Positions 9,287-17,854 of a stretch of 64,000 nt of DNA are shown in pieces. The position numbers and the translations under genes are program-made. The stretch is from Pseudomonas sp. TH15 (GTDB lineage Bacteria; Pseudomonadota; Gammaproteobacteria; Pseudomonadales; Pseudomonadaceae), in contig NZ_JAEKEL010000002.1 in NCBI RefSeq assembly GCF_016651105.1, positions 124,001-188,000 of the forward strand, read 5' to 3'. Numbering within the stretch: position 1 is the stretch's first letter; every line of letters begins with the position of its first letter. The notes below the pieces were generated by a model that saw only the letters and a list, made by a program, of their open reading frames with translations, did no database searches and was not told the DNA's origin.

Positions 9287-9985
9287 TCAAAGGTTGTTCT
9301 CGCTGATCAGTCGATACCCCACCCCCGCCTCGGTCACGATAAACCGCGGCTGAGTCGGATCATCTGCGAGTTTCTGGCGCAAATGCCCAACCACAATCCG
9401 CAGGTAATGACTGTCCTCGGTATGGGTCGGCCCCCAGATGTCCTTGAGCAATTGCTGCTGGGTGATGACCCGCCCCGGATGCCGCGCCAGTTGCGCCAGC
9501 ACCGCGTACTCCTTGCGGGTCAGCGCGACTTCAACACCGTCGAGCAACACTCGGCGATACGCCAGGTCTACGGTCAGCGGGCCGAACGTCAGGGCCGCTT
9601 GCTGAGCCTCACCGGCCGGCGCCTGTCGCAACAACGCCCGAACGCGCGCGAGGAATTCCTGAATGCCAAACGGCTTGGTCACGTAATCGTTGGCGCCGCC
9701 ATCCAGCGCTTCAACCTTCTGCCCTTCGCTGGCGCGCACCGACAGCACCAGCACCGGCACCGTCGACCATTCGCGAAACTCGCGCAGCACTTGCTGGCCG
9801 TCCATGTCCGGCAGCCCCAGGTCGAGCACCAGCAGATCGGGTTTGTTCAGCGCCGCTTGCGCCAAACCTTCGTTGCCAGTGCCGGCCTCCAGCACTTTGT
9901 AGCCCTGGGAGGCGAGGCTGATGCGCAGGAACTTGCGGATCTGCGGTTCGTCGTCGATGACCAAAATGGTCGCGGTCTGGCTCAT
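9287..9985 (-). CDS. kdpE: Response regulator KdpE
   Basis: OmpR-type response regulator of 232 residues that activates kdpFABC when potassium is limiting. The receiver domain (residues about 5-118) has the acidic pair DD at 11-12, the phosphorylation site Asp55 in LLVLDLGLPDMDG and the lysine in NDYVTKPFG. The C-terminal winged helix (about 130-228) contains VALTRKEYAVLAQLARHPG and RIVVGHLRQKL. It lies 48 bases behind kdpD on the same strand and is the last gene of the kdp cluster. Confidence 0.96.
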   Translation of the reverse strand: MSQTATILVIDDEPQIRKFLRISLASQGYKVLEAGTGNEGLAQAALNKPDLLVLDLGLPDMDGQQVLREFREWSTVPVLVLSVRASEGQKVEALDGGANDYVTKPFGIQEFLARVRALLRQAPAGEAQQAALTFGPLTVDLAYRRVLLDGVEVALTRKEYAVLAQLARHPGRVITQQQLLKDIWGPTHTEDSHYLRIVVGHLRQKLADDPTQPRFIVTEAGVGYRLISENNL

Positions 9986-10033
9986 GAGTTCACATCAACA
10001 AATAGAAGTGGCAAGAGAGTAGCGCAAGCGCGA

Positions 10034-12685
10034 TCAGGCTTCACTTTCGTAGCCCGGTTGCGCCTGCAACGGCAGGTGCAAGGTGATGCAGGTGCCACGC
10101 CCTTCAATGCCATCGGCAACGCTGATCCGCCCACCATGGGCGCCGACCATGCCCTGACAAATCGCCAGCCCCAACCCCGTGCCCTGCCCGCCACGATCAC
10201 CACGCGCGGCGGTGTAGAACATGTCGAAAATCTTCGCTCGCTCGTCCTCCGGAATCCCCGGGCCTTCATCGCTGACGGAAAAAAACAGCTCGCTGTCATC
10301 GGCCCCGGCGCGCACTTGCAGGCGTCCGTGAACCGGTGAAAACCGCGCGGCGTTTTCGATCACGTTGACCAGCGCCTGTTCGATCAATGCCGCATGCACG
10401 TACAGCAGCGGCAGCTCGGCCGGCACTTCGGTGCTGACCTGCAACGGCGCCAACACCGCGCGCAGGCGATTGAGCGAACTGCCGACGATATCGGCGGGCG
10501 ACACCCAGTCCCGGGCCAGTTTCAGCGCGCCGTGACCGAGGCGGGTCATGTCCAGCAGGTTTTGGATGTAGCGGTCGAGACGCTCCGCTTCATCGCGGGT
10601 GCCTTCGAGCAGCTCGCGGCGATCCTCCAGCGGGATCGCTTCGCCGAGGGCCAGCAGGCTGTCGATGCTGCCACGCATGGAAGTCAGCGGCGTGCGCAAA
10701 TCGTGGGACACCGAGGCCAGCAAGGCACTGCGCAGTTGCTCGGTTTCACCGTGCAGCCGCGCTGCTTCGAGGTCTTCGGCCAATTGTGCACGGGCCAGGG
10801 CCTGGGCCAATGGCTGGCTCAGCGCAGTCAGCAAACGCCGGCGCTGGCCGCTCAAGGTCTGGCCTTCTTTGGCGCAGACACCGAGCAACGCCAGCGGCCC
10901 ATCTTCGACCGACAACGGCCACCACCACCAACGCCCGAACGGCAGCGTGCCGGTGCCGGCGCCCGCCGGCTGATCGTGTTGCCAGGCCCAATCGGCAGCG
11001 GCACGTTCGGCCTCGGAGAACTCCAGCGGACCGCCGGTTTCGACTTTCCAGCCACCCTGCCCGTCGCGGTTGAGCAGGCACAGTTGCAGATCGCTCCAAC
11101 CATTCAAATGCTGGGCGGCGGCACTGACCACGGCCTGGCGGTCGGTGGCGGCGGTGAGTTTGCGCGACAGGTCGAGCAGTTCGGTGGTTTCTTCCTGTGT
11201 GTCGCGCAAAGCCTCCAGTTGTCGACGTTGCCGCGCGGCGAGGTTGCCGGTGAGCGCCGCCATCAGCAGGAAAAACAGCAACGTCAGGACGTCTTCTTCG
11301 CGCTGGATGGCGAACGAGAAGTTTGGCGGTATGAACAGAAAGTCGTAGGTCAGAAACGACAACGCCGCACAGGCCAGCGCCGGGCCAAGGCTGCTGCGCA
11401 CCGCCACCAGCAACACGGCGGCAAGGAACACCAGGGAGATATTCGGCAGCGGCAAAACACTTGCCACTGCCCAGGCCAAAGCACTGGCCAAAACGGTTGC
11501 CACCAAGGCCAGCGCGTAGTCGAACCAGACCAGTGAATGCGCCGAACGCTGACGGGTTGCGGGCACTTCATGGTCGCTGTCGAGGACGTTGATTTCCAGC
11601 CCACGGGCATCGCGCAACAAGCGTGACGCCAGACCGCCGCCGAACACCCTTCGACGCAAACGCTGGCGCGACTGACCGACCAACACCAGGCTCGCGCGAC
11701 GTTCGGCGGCGTGCTGGATCAGGGTTTTCGCCACCTCGCCGGCCCGCAGCAACACCACTTCGCCGCCGAGGCGCTCGGCCAGTTGCTGGGCGCTTTGCAG
11801 GCGCAGGCGCGATTGCTCGTCGCGCACGCTGCCGTTGTCCACATGCACCAGGCTCCACGGCAAATGCCGACGCTGGGCGACGCGGCTGGCGTGACGCACC
11901 AGACGTTCGGCCTGAGCATCGCCATCGACCCCGACCAACAAGCGACCGCGCACCGCAGGTGCCGCCTGGCCGAGTTGGCGATAACCCTGGGCCAGATCAT
12001 CATCGACCTGAGCCGCAGCGGTTTGCATGGCCATTTCACGCAGGGCGGTGAGGTTGGTTTGCGTGAAGAACGCATCGATGGCCGCCCGCGCCTGCTCCGG
12101 CACGTAGACCTTGCCATCGCGCAGTCGCTCCAGCAATTCCCGGGGCGGCAGGTCGATCAGCAGCAGTTCGTAGGCTTCTTGCAGGACCCAGTCCGGCAGG
12201 GTTTCGCGGACCTGAACGCCAGTGATGCCGCGCACCTGGTCGTTAAGACTTTCCAGGTGCTGGACGTTAACCGTGGTGTACACGTCGATGCCGGCGGCCA
12301 GCAGTTCCTGGATATCTTGCCAACGCTTGGCGTGGCGACTGCCGGGGGCGTTGCTGTGGGCCAGCTCATCGACCAGCACCAGTTTCGGCTTGGCTTTGAG
12401 CAGGCCGTCGAGGTCCATCTCTTCAAGCATCACGCCACGGTATTCCGAGCGCACCAGCGGTTGTTGCGGCAAGCCACCGAGCAGCGCTTCGGTTTCGGCG
12501 CGGCCATGGGTTTCGACCACGCCAGCGATGATTTTCACACCCTGACGCAGTTGGGTGTGGGCCGCTTGCAGCATGGCGTAGGTCTTGCCGACACCCGGCG
12601 CGGCACCGAGGAACACCTTGAGCCGGCCACGGCCATCCCGAGGCAGATCTGCTAACAACGCATCGGCGCGGCCGGAGTCACTCAT
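10034..12685 (-). CDS. kdpD: Potassium-responsive sensor histidine kinase KdpD
   Basis: Membrane sensor kinase of 883 residues. The N-terminal KdpD domain (about 20-230) has a Walker A motif GAAPGVGKT and VDELAHSNAPGSRH. It is followed by a universal-stress-protein-like domain (about 245-365), four membrane segments (about 390-490), a GAF-like region, and the kinase core with the phosphorylated histidine near residue 661 in SVSHDLRTPLTSMRG and the ATP motifs NVIENAARFSP, DEGPGIP and GTGLGL. It senses potassium or ionic status and controls KdpE. Full length for the family. A REP pair separates it from kdpC, so expression may differ from kdpFABC. Confidence 0.97.
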   Translation of the reverse strand: MSDSGRADALLADLPRDGRGRLKVFLGAAPGVGKTYAMLQAAHTQLRQGVKIIAGVVETHGRAETEALLGGLPQQPLVRSEYRGVMLEEMDLDGLLKAKPKLVLVDELAHSNAPGSRHAKRWQDIQELLAAGIDVYTTVNVQHLESLNDQVRGITGVQVRETLPDWVLQEAYELLLIDLPPRELLERLRDGKVYVPEQARAAIDAFFTQTNLTALREMAMQTAAAQVDDDLAQGYRQLGQAAPAVRGRLLVGVDGDAQAERLVRHASRVAQRRHLPWSLVHVDNGSVRDEQSRLRLQSAQQLAERLGGEVVLLRAGEVAKTLIQHAAERRASLVLVGQSRQRLRRRVFGGGLASRLLRDARGLEINVLDSDHEVPATRQRSAHSLVWFDYALALVATVLASALAWAVASVLPLPNISLVFLAAVLLVAVRSSLGPALACAALSFLTYDFLFIPPNFSFAIQREEDVLTLLFFLLMAALTGNLAARQRRQLEALRDTQEETTELLDLSRKLTAATDRQAVVSAAAQHLNGWSDLQLCLLNRDGQGGWKVETGGPLEFSEAERAAADWAWQHDQPAGAGTGTLPFGRWWWWPLSVEDGPLALLGVCAKEGQTLSGQRRRLLTALSQPLAQALARAQLAEDLEAARLHGETEQLRSALLASVSHDLRTPLTSMRGSIDSLLALGEAIPLEDRRELLEGTRDEAERLDRYIQNLLDMTRLGHGALKLARDWVSPADIVGSSLNRLRAVLAPLQVSTEVPAELPLLYVHAALIEQALVNVIENAARFSPVHGRLQVRAGADDSELFFSVSDEGPGIPEDERAKIFDMFYTAARGDRGGQGTGLGLAICQGMVGAHGGRISVADGIEGRGTCITLHLPLQAQPGYESEA

Positions 12686-12732
12686 GCTTGATACTCTTTT
12701 TTCAGATGTTGATTAAGTGCCTGTGAGACCGT

Positions 12733-12799
12733 CTTCGCGAGCAAGCCCGCTCCCACATTTTGAAATGCATTCCAATGTGGGAGCGGGCTTGCTCGCGAA
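12733..12799. repeat. Inverted REP pair between kdpC and kdpD
   Basis: Near-perfect inverted copies of TTCGCGAGCAAGCCCGCTCC around a spacer of about 15 bases lie inside the kdp cluster. A hairpin here could lower read-through from kdpFABC into kdpDE or stabilise the upstream mRNA. Confidence 0.85.
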
Positions 12800-12815
12800 T
12801 GGCCGCGCCACCGAT

Positions 12816-13361
12816 TTACAGTTTTTCCAGCGCGATGTTCAACGCCAACACATTAACCACCGGTGGCCCCACCAATGGTCGCTCGATGTTTGCATTCATC
12901 AGTTGTTCAACCGTCGCCACCGGCAGGTTACGCGCAGCTGCAACACGCGCCAGTTGATAGGCAATCGCTGCCGGTGGCAAGTGTGGATCGAGGCCGCTGC
13001 CGGAGGTGGTCAGCATCGCCAACGGCACCGGGCCCTGGCCTGGCACGATCAGTTTGTTGGCATCGTCGATCACTCGAGTGGCCAGCGCCGGGTTGCTCGG
13101 CGAGAGGTTGCTGGCGCTGCTCGACACGGTGGCAAACGCACCTGCCGATGGTCGTGGATGGAACCAGGCGTCGCCGACGAAATCCTGGGCAATCAGCGAC
13201 GAGCCACGGACCTTGCCGTCGGCGTCACGCACCAGGCTGCCATTGGCCTGGTCCGGGAAGGCGACCTGAGCCACGCCGGTGACCACCAAGGGGTAAGCGA
13301 CGCCAGTGATCAGCGTCATCAGGACCAGCAGGCTCAGGGCCGGACGTATCATTGTGGACAT
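12816..13361 (-). CDS. kdpC: K+-transporting ATPase subunit KdpC
   Basis: Small subunit of the high-affinity KdpFABC potassium pump, 181 residues. One N-terminal membrane anchor (PALSLLVLMTLITGVAYPLVV) is followed by a periplasmic domain with the family motifs GSSLIAQ, FHPRPSA, SNLSPSNP, SGSGLDPHL and PLVGPPVVNVLALNIAL. The start was placed at the ATG after GAGGATTTTGAA; an upstream GTG-type extension is less likely. It is unusually far (228 bases) behind kdpB because a repeat element lies between them. Confidence 0.95.
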   Translation of the reverse strand: MSTMIRPALSLLVLMTLITGVAYPLVVTGVAQVAFPDQANGSLVRDADGKVRGSSLIAQDFVGDAWFHPRPSAGAFATVSSSASNLSPSNPALATRVIDDANKLIVPGQGPVPLAMLTTSGSGLDPHLPPAAIAYQLARVAAARNLPVATVEQLMNANIERPLVGPPVVNVLALNIALEKL

Positions 13362-13418
13362 TTCAAAATCCTCGAATTCGTTGGGCAAACGTTGGTGGGG
13401 TGTCAGGGGGATCTCTTC

Positions 13419-13578
13419 CCCCTCACCCCAGCCCTCTCCCCAAGGGGGCGAGGGGGAAAGGGAGCAGATCGTTGTGCTTCTCAGGACCGGAGTTCAGCTC
13501 GGTATCTCAGGTCGATGCACCTCTGAAAAACCACTCGGTCAGTCCCCTCTCCCTCCGGGAGAGGGTTAGGGTGAGGGG
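13419..13578. repeat. 160-bp extragenic element with 22-bp terminal inverted repeats
   Basis: The left end (CCCCTCACCCCAGCCCTCTC...) and right end (GGGAGAGGGTTAGGGTGAGG...) are inverted copies matching at about 20 of 22 positions. Inner G- and C-runs can extend the pairing. No open frame is credible inside it. It fills the kdpB-kdpC gap and looks like a small non-autonomous repeat of the MITE type; its copy number in the genome cannot be seen here. Confidence 0.75.
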
Positions 13579-13589
13579 CTCTTCCAGCC

Positions 13590-15647
13590 TCAAACCAAAT
13601 GCAACGCCGTCAACACCATGTCGATCGCCTTGATGCCCACGAACGGCACCAGAAGCCCGCCCAAGCCGTAGATCAGCAGGTTGCGACGCAGCAACGCCGC
13701 CGCACTCGCCGCCTGCACCCGCACGCCGCGCAGGGCCAGGGGAATCAGCACGACGATGATCAAGGCGTTGAACACAATCGCCGAGAGGATCGCGCTCTGC
13801 GGGCTGGTCAAATGCATGACGTTCAGCACACCGAGTTGCGGGTAGATCGAAGCGAACAGCGCCGGCAGGATGGCGAAGTACTTGGCCACGTCGTTGGCGA
13901 TGGAGAAGGTCGTCAGCGCGCCGCGAGTCACCAGCAATTCCTTGCCGATCTGCACCACGTCCAGCAACTTCGTTGGGTCGCTGTCGAGGTCGACCATGTT
14001 CGCCGCCTCGCGTGCCGCTTGCGTCCCGTCGTTCATTGCCATGCCGACGTCTGCCTGGGCCAGGGCCGGGGCATCGTTGGCGCCGTCGCCGCACATGGCG
14101 ACCAGACGACCGTCGTTTTGCTCGTGACGAATACGCGCCAGTTTTTTCTCCGGGGTGGCTTCGGCCAGCACGTCATCGACGCCCGCTTCAGCCGCAATCG
14201 CTGCAGCGGTCAGCGGGTTGTCGCCGGTCACCATGACGGTGCGAATCCCCAGTTTGCGCAGCTCGGCAAAACGCTCACGAATGCCAGGTTTGACCACGTC
14301 TTTCAGATGGATCGCACCGAGCAGTTTGCCTTCGGCGCAGACCAGCAACGGAGTGCCACCGCTCTGGGCGATCTTGTCGATTTCCCGGGACAGCGACGGC
14401 GCCAAATCAGCACGTTTCAGACCGACGAAGGCCAGCAATGAATCCACCGCGCCTTTGCGATACACGCGGCCTTGATGGTCGACACCGGACAGGCGAGTTT
14501 CGGCGCTGAACGGCACCGCCGTCAGCAGCTCAGGGCTTGGCTCTGGCTGCGGATGCAGGCCACGCAGGTACTCGACGATGGATTTGCCTTCAGCCGTGTC
14601 GTCGGCCAGCGAGGCAAACAACGCACCTTCGGCCAGTTCCTTGGCGGTAACACCCGGTGCCGCGTAAACGGCGGTGCAACGACGGTTACCGAAGGTGATG
14701 GTGCCGGTCTTGTCGAGCAGCAGGACGTGCACGTCCCCCGCTGCTTCCACCGCGCGACCGGACTTGGCGATCACGTTCAGGCGCACCAGACGATCCATCC
14801 CGGCGATACCGATGGCGGAAAGCAGGCCGCCGATGGTGGTCGGAATCAGCGTGACCAACAACGCCACCAGGAACACCAGCGGCAGGCTGCCGTTGGCGAA
14901 GTGGGCGAACGGTTGCAGGGTGACGACCACCAGCAGGAAGATCAGCGTCAGGCCGATCAGCAGGATGTCGAGCGCCACTTCGTTCGGGGTTTTCTGACGT
15001 TTGGCGCCTTCGACCAGAGCGATCATGCGATCGAGGGTCGACTCGCCAGGGTTGGCAGTAATGCGTATCAGCAGCCAGTCGGAGACCAGGCGGGTGTTGC
15101 CGGTGACGGCCGAACGGTCACCGCCGGACTCACGAATCACCGGCGCGGACTCACCGGTAATTGCCGCTTCGTTGACCGCCGCGATGCCTTCAATCACCTC
15201 GCCGTCACCGGGGATCATTTCCCCGGCTTCGACGCGCACCACATCATCCTTGCGCAGGCTGGTGGCCGGCACCACTTGAAAGGTGCCGTTGGAGGTTTTG
15301 CGGCGGGCACTCAAGCCTTCGCTGCCGGCCTTGAGGCTGTCGGCGCGGGCCTTGCCCCGACCTTCGGCCAAGGCTTCGGCGAAGTTCGCGAACAGCACGG
15401 TAAACCACAGCCACAGCGCGATTTGCGCCGCGACGAAGGTCGGCACGCTGCCGTCGGGAATGAAGCACAGCACGGTGGTCAGGATGGCGGTCAGTTCGAC
15501 CACCAGCATCACCGGCGCACGCTGCAATTGCCGAGGGTCGAGCTTGACGAAGGCTTGCACCAGCGCCGGGCGCCACAGGGCCGACATCGCAGTTTTCGGT
15601 TGTTCCGGCGCCTTGACGATCACCGGTTTATTTACGGGCATATTCAT
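13590..15647 (-). CDS. kdpB: K+-transporting ATPase subunit KdpB
   Basis: Catalytic P-type ATPase subunit, 685 residues, full length. It has the phosphorylation motif DKTGTITFGN (Asp near residue 310), the actuator motif AAITGESAPV, the hinge MVTGDNPLTAAAIAAEAGVD and CGDGANDAPALAQADVGMAM, and about seven membrane segments. It drives potassium uptake through KdpA. It follows kdpA after about 11 bases and precedes kdpC after the repeat element. Confidence 0.98.
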   Translation of the reverse strand: MNMPVNKPVIVKAPEQPKTAMSALWRPALVQAFVKLDPRQLQRAPVMLVVELTAILTTVLCFIPDGSVPTFVAAQIALWLWFTVLFANFAEALAEGRGKARADSLKAGSEGLSARRKTSNGTFQVVPATSLRKDDVVRVEAGEMIPGDGEVIEGIAAVNEAAITGESAPVIRESGGDRSAVTGNTRLVSDWLLIRITANPGESTLDRMIALVEGAKRQKTPNEVALDILLIGLTLIFLLVVVTLQPFAHFANGSLPLVFLVALLVTLIPTTIGGLLSAIGIAGMDRLVRLNVIAKSGRAVEAAGDVHVLLLDKTGTITFGNRRCTAVYAAPGVTAKELAEGALFASLADDTAEGKSIVEYLRGLHPQPEPSPELLTAVPFSAETRLSGVDHQGRVYRKGAVDSLLAFVGLKRADLAPSLSREIDKIAQSGGTPLLVCAEGKLLGAIHLKDVVKPGIRERFAELRKLGIRTVMVTGDNPLTAAAIAAEAGVDDVLAEATPEKKLARIRHEQNDGRLVAMCGDGANDAPALAQADVGMAMNDGTQAAREAANMVDLDSDPTKLLDVVQIGKELLVTRGALTTFSIANDVAKYFAILPALFASIYPQLGVLNVMHLTSPQSAILSAIVFNALIIVVLIPLALRGVRVQAASAAALLRRNLLIYGLGGLLVPFVGIKAIDMVLTALHLV

Positions 15648-15658
15648 TCATTGATTCC

Positions 15659-17353
15659 TTAGAAGCCCATGCTCAAGTGTTCGGCAATCGGACCCAGCGC
15701 CAACGTCGGCAAGAAGGTCAGGCCACCCACGAGCAAAATGGTCACAGTCAACAAGGTCACGAACAACGGGCCATGCGTCGGGAAGCTGTTCTGGCCAATC
15801 GGTGCGGTTTTCTTCATCGCCAGGCTGCCGGCCAATGCCAGAACCGGGAGGATGTAACCGAAGCGACCGATCAACATGCCAAGACCGAGCATCAGGTTGT
15901 GGAACGGGGTGTTGGCACTCAGACCGCCGAATGCCGAACCGTTGTTGGCACTGGCCGAGGTGTAGGCGTACAGCAACTGACTGAAACCATGCGGGCCAGG
16001 GTTACTGATGGCACCGGCAGGTCCCGGCAGGCTGGCGGCGATTGCACCCAGCACCAGCACGCCGACCGGCATCACCAGCAAGGTCACGACCAACAATTGC
16101 ACTTCCTTGGCTTGAAGTTTCTTGCCGAGGTATTCCGGTGTGCGGCCGATCATCAGGCCGGCGAGGAACACCGCGATCAACACGTTCAGCAACATGCCGT
16201 AGAGCCCGGCACCGACGCCGCCGAAGATCACTTCGCCGACCATCATGTTGACCAGTGCGACCATGCCGCTCAGCGGGTTAAGGCTGTCATGCATGCCGTT
16301 GACCGAACCGTTGGACGCCGCGGTGGTAGTCACCGACCAGAGCACGGTGGCGGTGGTACCGAAGCGCGCTTCCTTGCCTTCCAGCGGTGCGGTCTGTTCG
16401 ACGGCAGCGTTGGCCAGCGCAGGGTTGGGTTGGTATTCAGCCCACATCGACGTCGCGCCGCCGATCAGGAACAGCGCCAGCATGCAGGCGATGATCGCGC
16501 GGCTCTGACGCAGGTCTTTCACGTAATGACCGAAGGTGAACACCAGGGCGACCGGGATCAGGATGATCGAACCCATTTCAAACAGGTTGCTCCAGGCAGT
16601 CGGGTTCTCGAACGGATGCGCCGAGTTCACGCCGAAGAAGCCACCACCGTTGGTGCCCAGTTGCTTGATCGCAATCTGGCTGGCGGCCGGGCCAAGCGGG
16701 ATCACTTGATCGACGCCTTGCATGGTCACGGCATTCACGTAGTGCGCGAAGGTTTGTGGCACGCCCTGCCAGACCAGATACAGCGCCAGCAGCAAGCAGA
16801 TTGGCAGCAGGCCGTAGAGGGTGGCACGGGTCATGTCGACCCAGAAGTTACCCAAGGTCTTGGTGGACTTGCGACCGATACCGCGGCACAGGGCAACCAG
16901 CACGGCGAGGCCGGTGGCGGCGCTGACGAAGTTCTGCACGGTGAGGCCGGCCATCTGACTCAGGTAGCTCAAGGACGCTTCACCGCTGTAGGACTGCCAG
17001 TTGGTGTTGGTCATGAAGCTGATGGCGGTGTTGAACGCCAGCGTCCACTCTTGACCCGGCAGGTTTTGCGGGTTGAGCGGCAAGTGGTCCTGGAACAACA
17101 GGATCGCGAACAACAGCAAGAAGCCCGCAAGGTTGAAGGCGAGCAAGGCCAGGGTGTATTTCTGCCAGCTCTGTTCTGCCTGCGGGTCTACCCCGGCTAC
17201 GCGATAACAGCCGCGCTCCACCGGGCCAAGGATCGGTGACAGCCAAGTGCGCTGCCCCTCCATCACCTTGTAGTAAAAACGCCCCAGAAACGGTGCCGGA
17301 ATCAGCACCAGGGCGAAGAAGGCCAGGATCAGCCAATAGTCATAACTGTGCAT
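15659..17353 (-). CDS. kdpA: K+-transporting ATPase subunit KdpA
   Basis: Potassium-binding channel-like subunit, 564 residues, about ten membrane segments. Selectivity-loop-like stretches are visible: AISFMTNTNWQSYSGE, QLGTNGGGFFGVNSAHPFEN, TTTAASNGSVNGMHD and TSASANNGSAFGG. The ATG giving MHSYDYWLILAF was chosen because it matches the family start and is preceded by TAGGAGCGGCT; a longer frame of 628 residues runs on through kdpF and is not coding there. It directly follows kdpF. Confidence 0.97.
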   Translation of the reverse strand: MHSYDYWLILAFFALVLIPAPFLGRFYYKVMEGQRTWLSPILGPVERGCYRVAGVDPQAEQSWQKYTLALLAFNLAGFLLLFAILLFQDHLPLNPQNLPGQEWTLAFNTAISFMTNTNWQSYSGEASLSYLSQMAGLTVQNFVSAATGLAVLVALCRGIGRKSTKTLGNFWVDMTRATLYGLLPICLLLALYLVWQGVPQTFAHYVNAVTMQGVDQVIPLGPAASQIAIKQLGTNGGGFFGVNSAHPFENPTAWSNLFEMGSIILIPVALVFTFGHYVKDLRQSRAIIACMLALFLIGGATSMWAEYQPNPALANAAVEQTAPLEGKEARFGTTATVLWSVTTTAASNGSVNGMHDSLNPLSGMVALVNMMVGEVIFGGVGAGLYGMLLNVLIAVFLAGLMIGRTPEYLGKKLQAKEVQLLVVTLLVMPVGVLVLGAIAASLPGPAGAISNPGPHGFSQLLYAYTSASANNGSAFGGLSANTPFHNLMLGLGMLIGRFGYILPVLALAGSLAMKKTAPIGQNSFPTHGPLFVTLLTVTILLVGGLTFLPTLALGPIAEHLSMGF

Positions 17354-17361
17354 AGCCGCTC

Positions 17362-17451
17362 CTAGTTCCGATCCGCGCGCAACAGCGCAACCAACAGATA
17401 AATGAACAGCCCCACTGCCAGTAGCAGTGACACCCCGTCCAGAACGCTCAT
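17362..17451 (-). CDS. kdpF: K+-transporting ATPase small subunit KdpF
   Basis: A 29-residue single-pass membrane peptide read directly from the sequence: MSVLDGVSLLLAVGLFIYLL followed by VALLRADRN and a TAG stop. KdpF stabilises the KdpABC complex. It is too short for routine gene finding. The position (8 bases before kdpA), the length and the hydrophobic core followed by a basic end match the family. It is the first gene of the operon. Confidence 0.92.
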   Translation of the reverse strand: MSVLDGVSLLLAVGLFIYLLVALLRADRN

Positions 17452-17542
17452 GGAAGTTCTCCGTGTTACGGCGTATTGCCGCGTGTGGAGTCATTGTCCG
17501 CAGGGTGGCTGTAAAGGAACGAGACCGAGGGGTGTGACGGGG

Positions 17543-17559
17543 CATAAAGAAAGCGTAAA
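17543..17559 (-). promoter_or_regulatory. Candidate KdpE binding site upstream of kdpF
   Basis: Read on the minus strand the site is TTTACGCTTTCTTTATG, two TTTA half-sites spaced 11 bases apart. The E. coli KdpE site has the form TTTATA-N5-TTTACA with the same spacing. It lies 92-108 bases before the kdpF start, a plausible activator position. Assignment is by resemblance only. Confidence 0.5.
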
Positions 17560-17599
17560 GAGTGGCTTTATGCCGGCGTTACAGCGGGGTTGGGGCGGA

Positions 17600-17690
17600 C
17601 GCCATCGCGAGCAAGCTCGCTCCCACAGGGATCGGTGTTGTTTGGGCGAACGCATTCCAACTGTGGGAGCGAGCTTGCTCGCGATGGCGG
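17600..17690. repeat. Inverted REP pair upstream of the kdp operon and eat
   Basis: Inverted copies of GCCATCGCGAGCAAGCTCGC flank about 30 bases between the divergent kdpF and permease genes. The rest of this 400-base gap holds the candidate KdpE site and, presumably, both promoters. Confidence 0.85.
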
Positions 17691-17854
17691 CATAAATGAC
17701 GACACCGCCCCCAACTGGCGCACAAAAACAGGCCATCGCGCGGCGATCATCCCCGATACGACAGCTTTCACCCCTTTACGACGCACAAATACAAAATGGC
17801 ACGCCCACTGCAAAGCCCTCCCCCGAGCTTTCCAAACCGTTCAGGGAGCAACGC

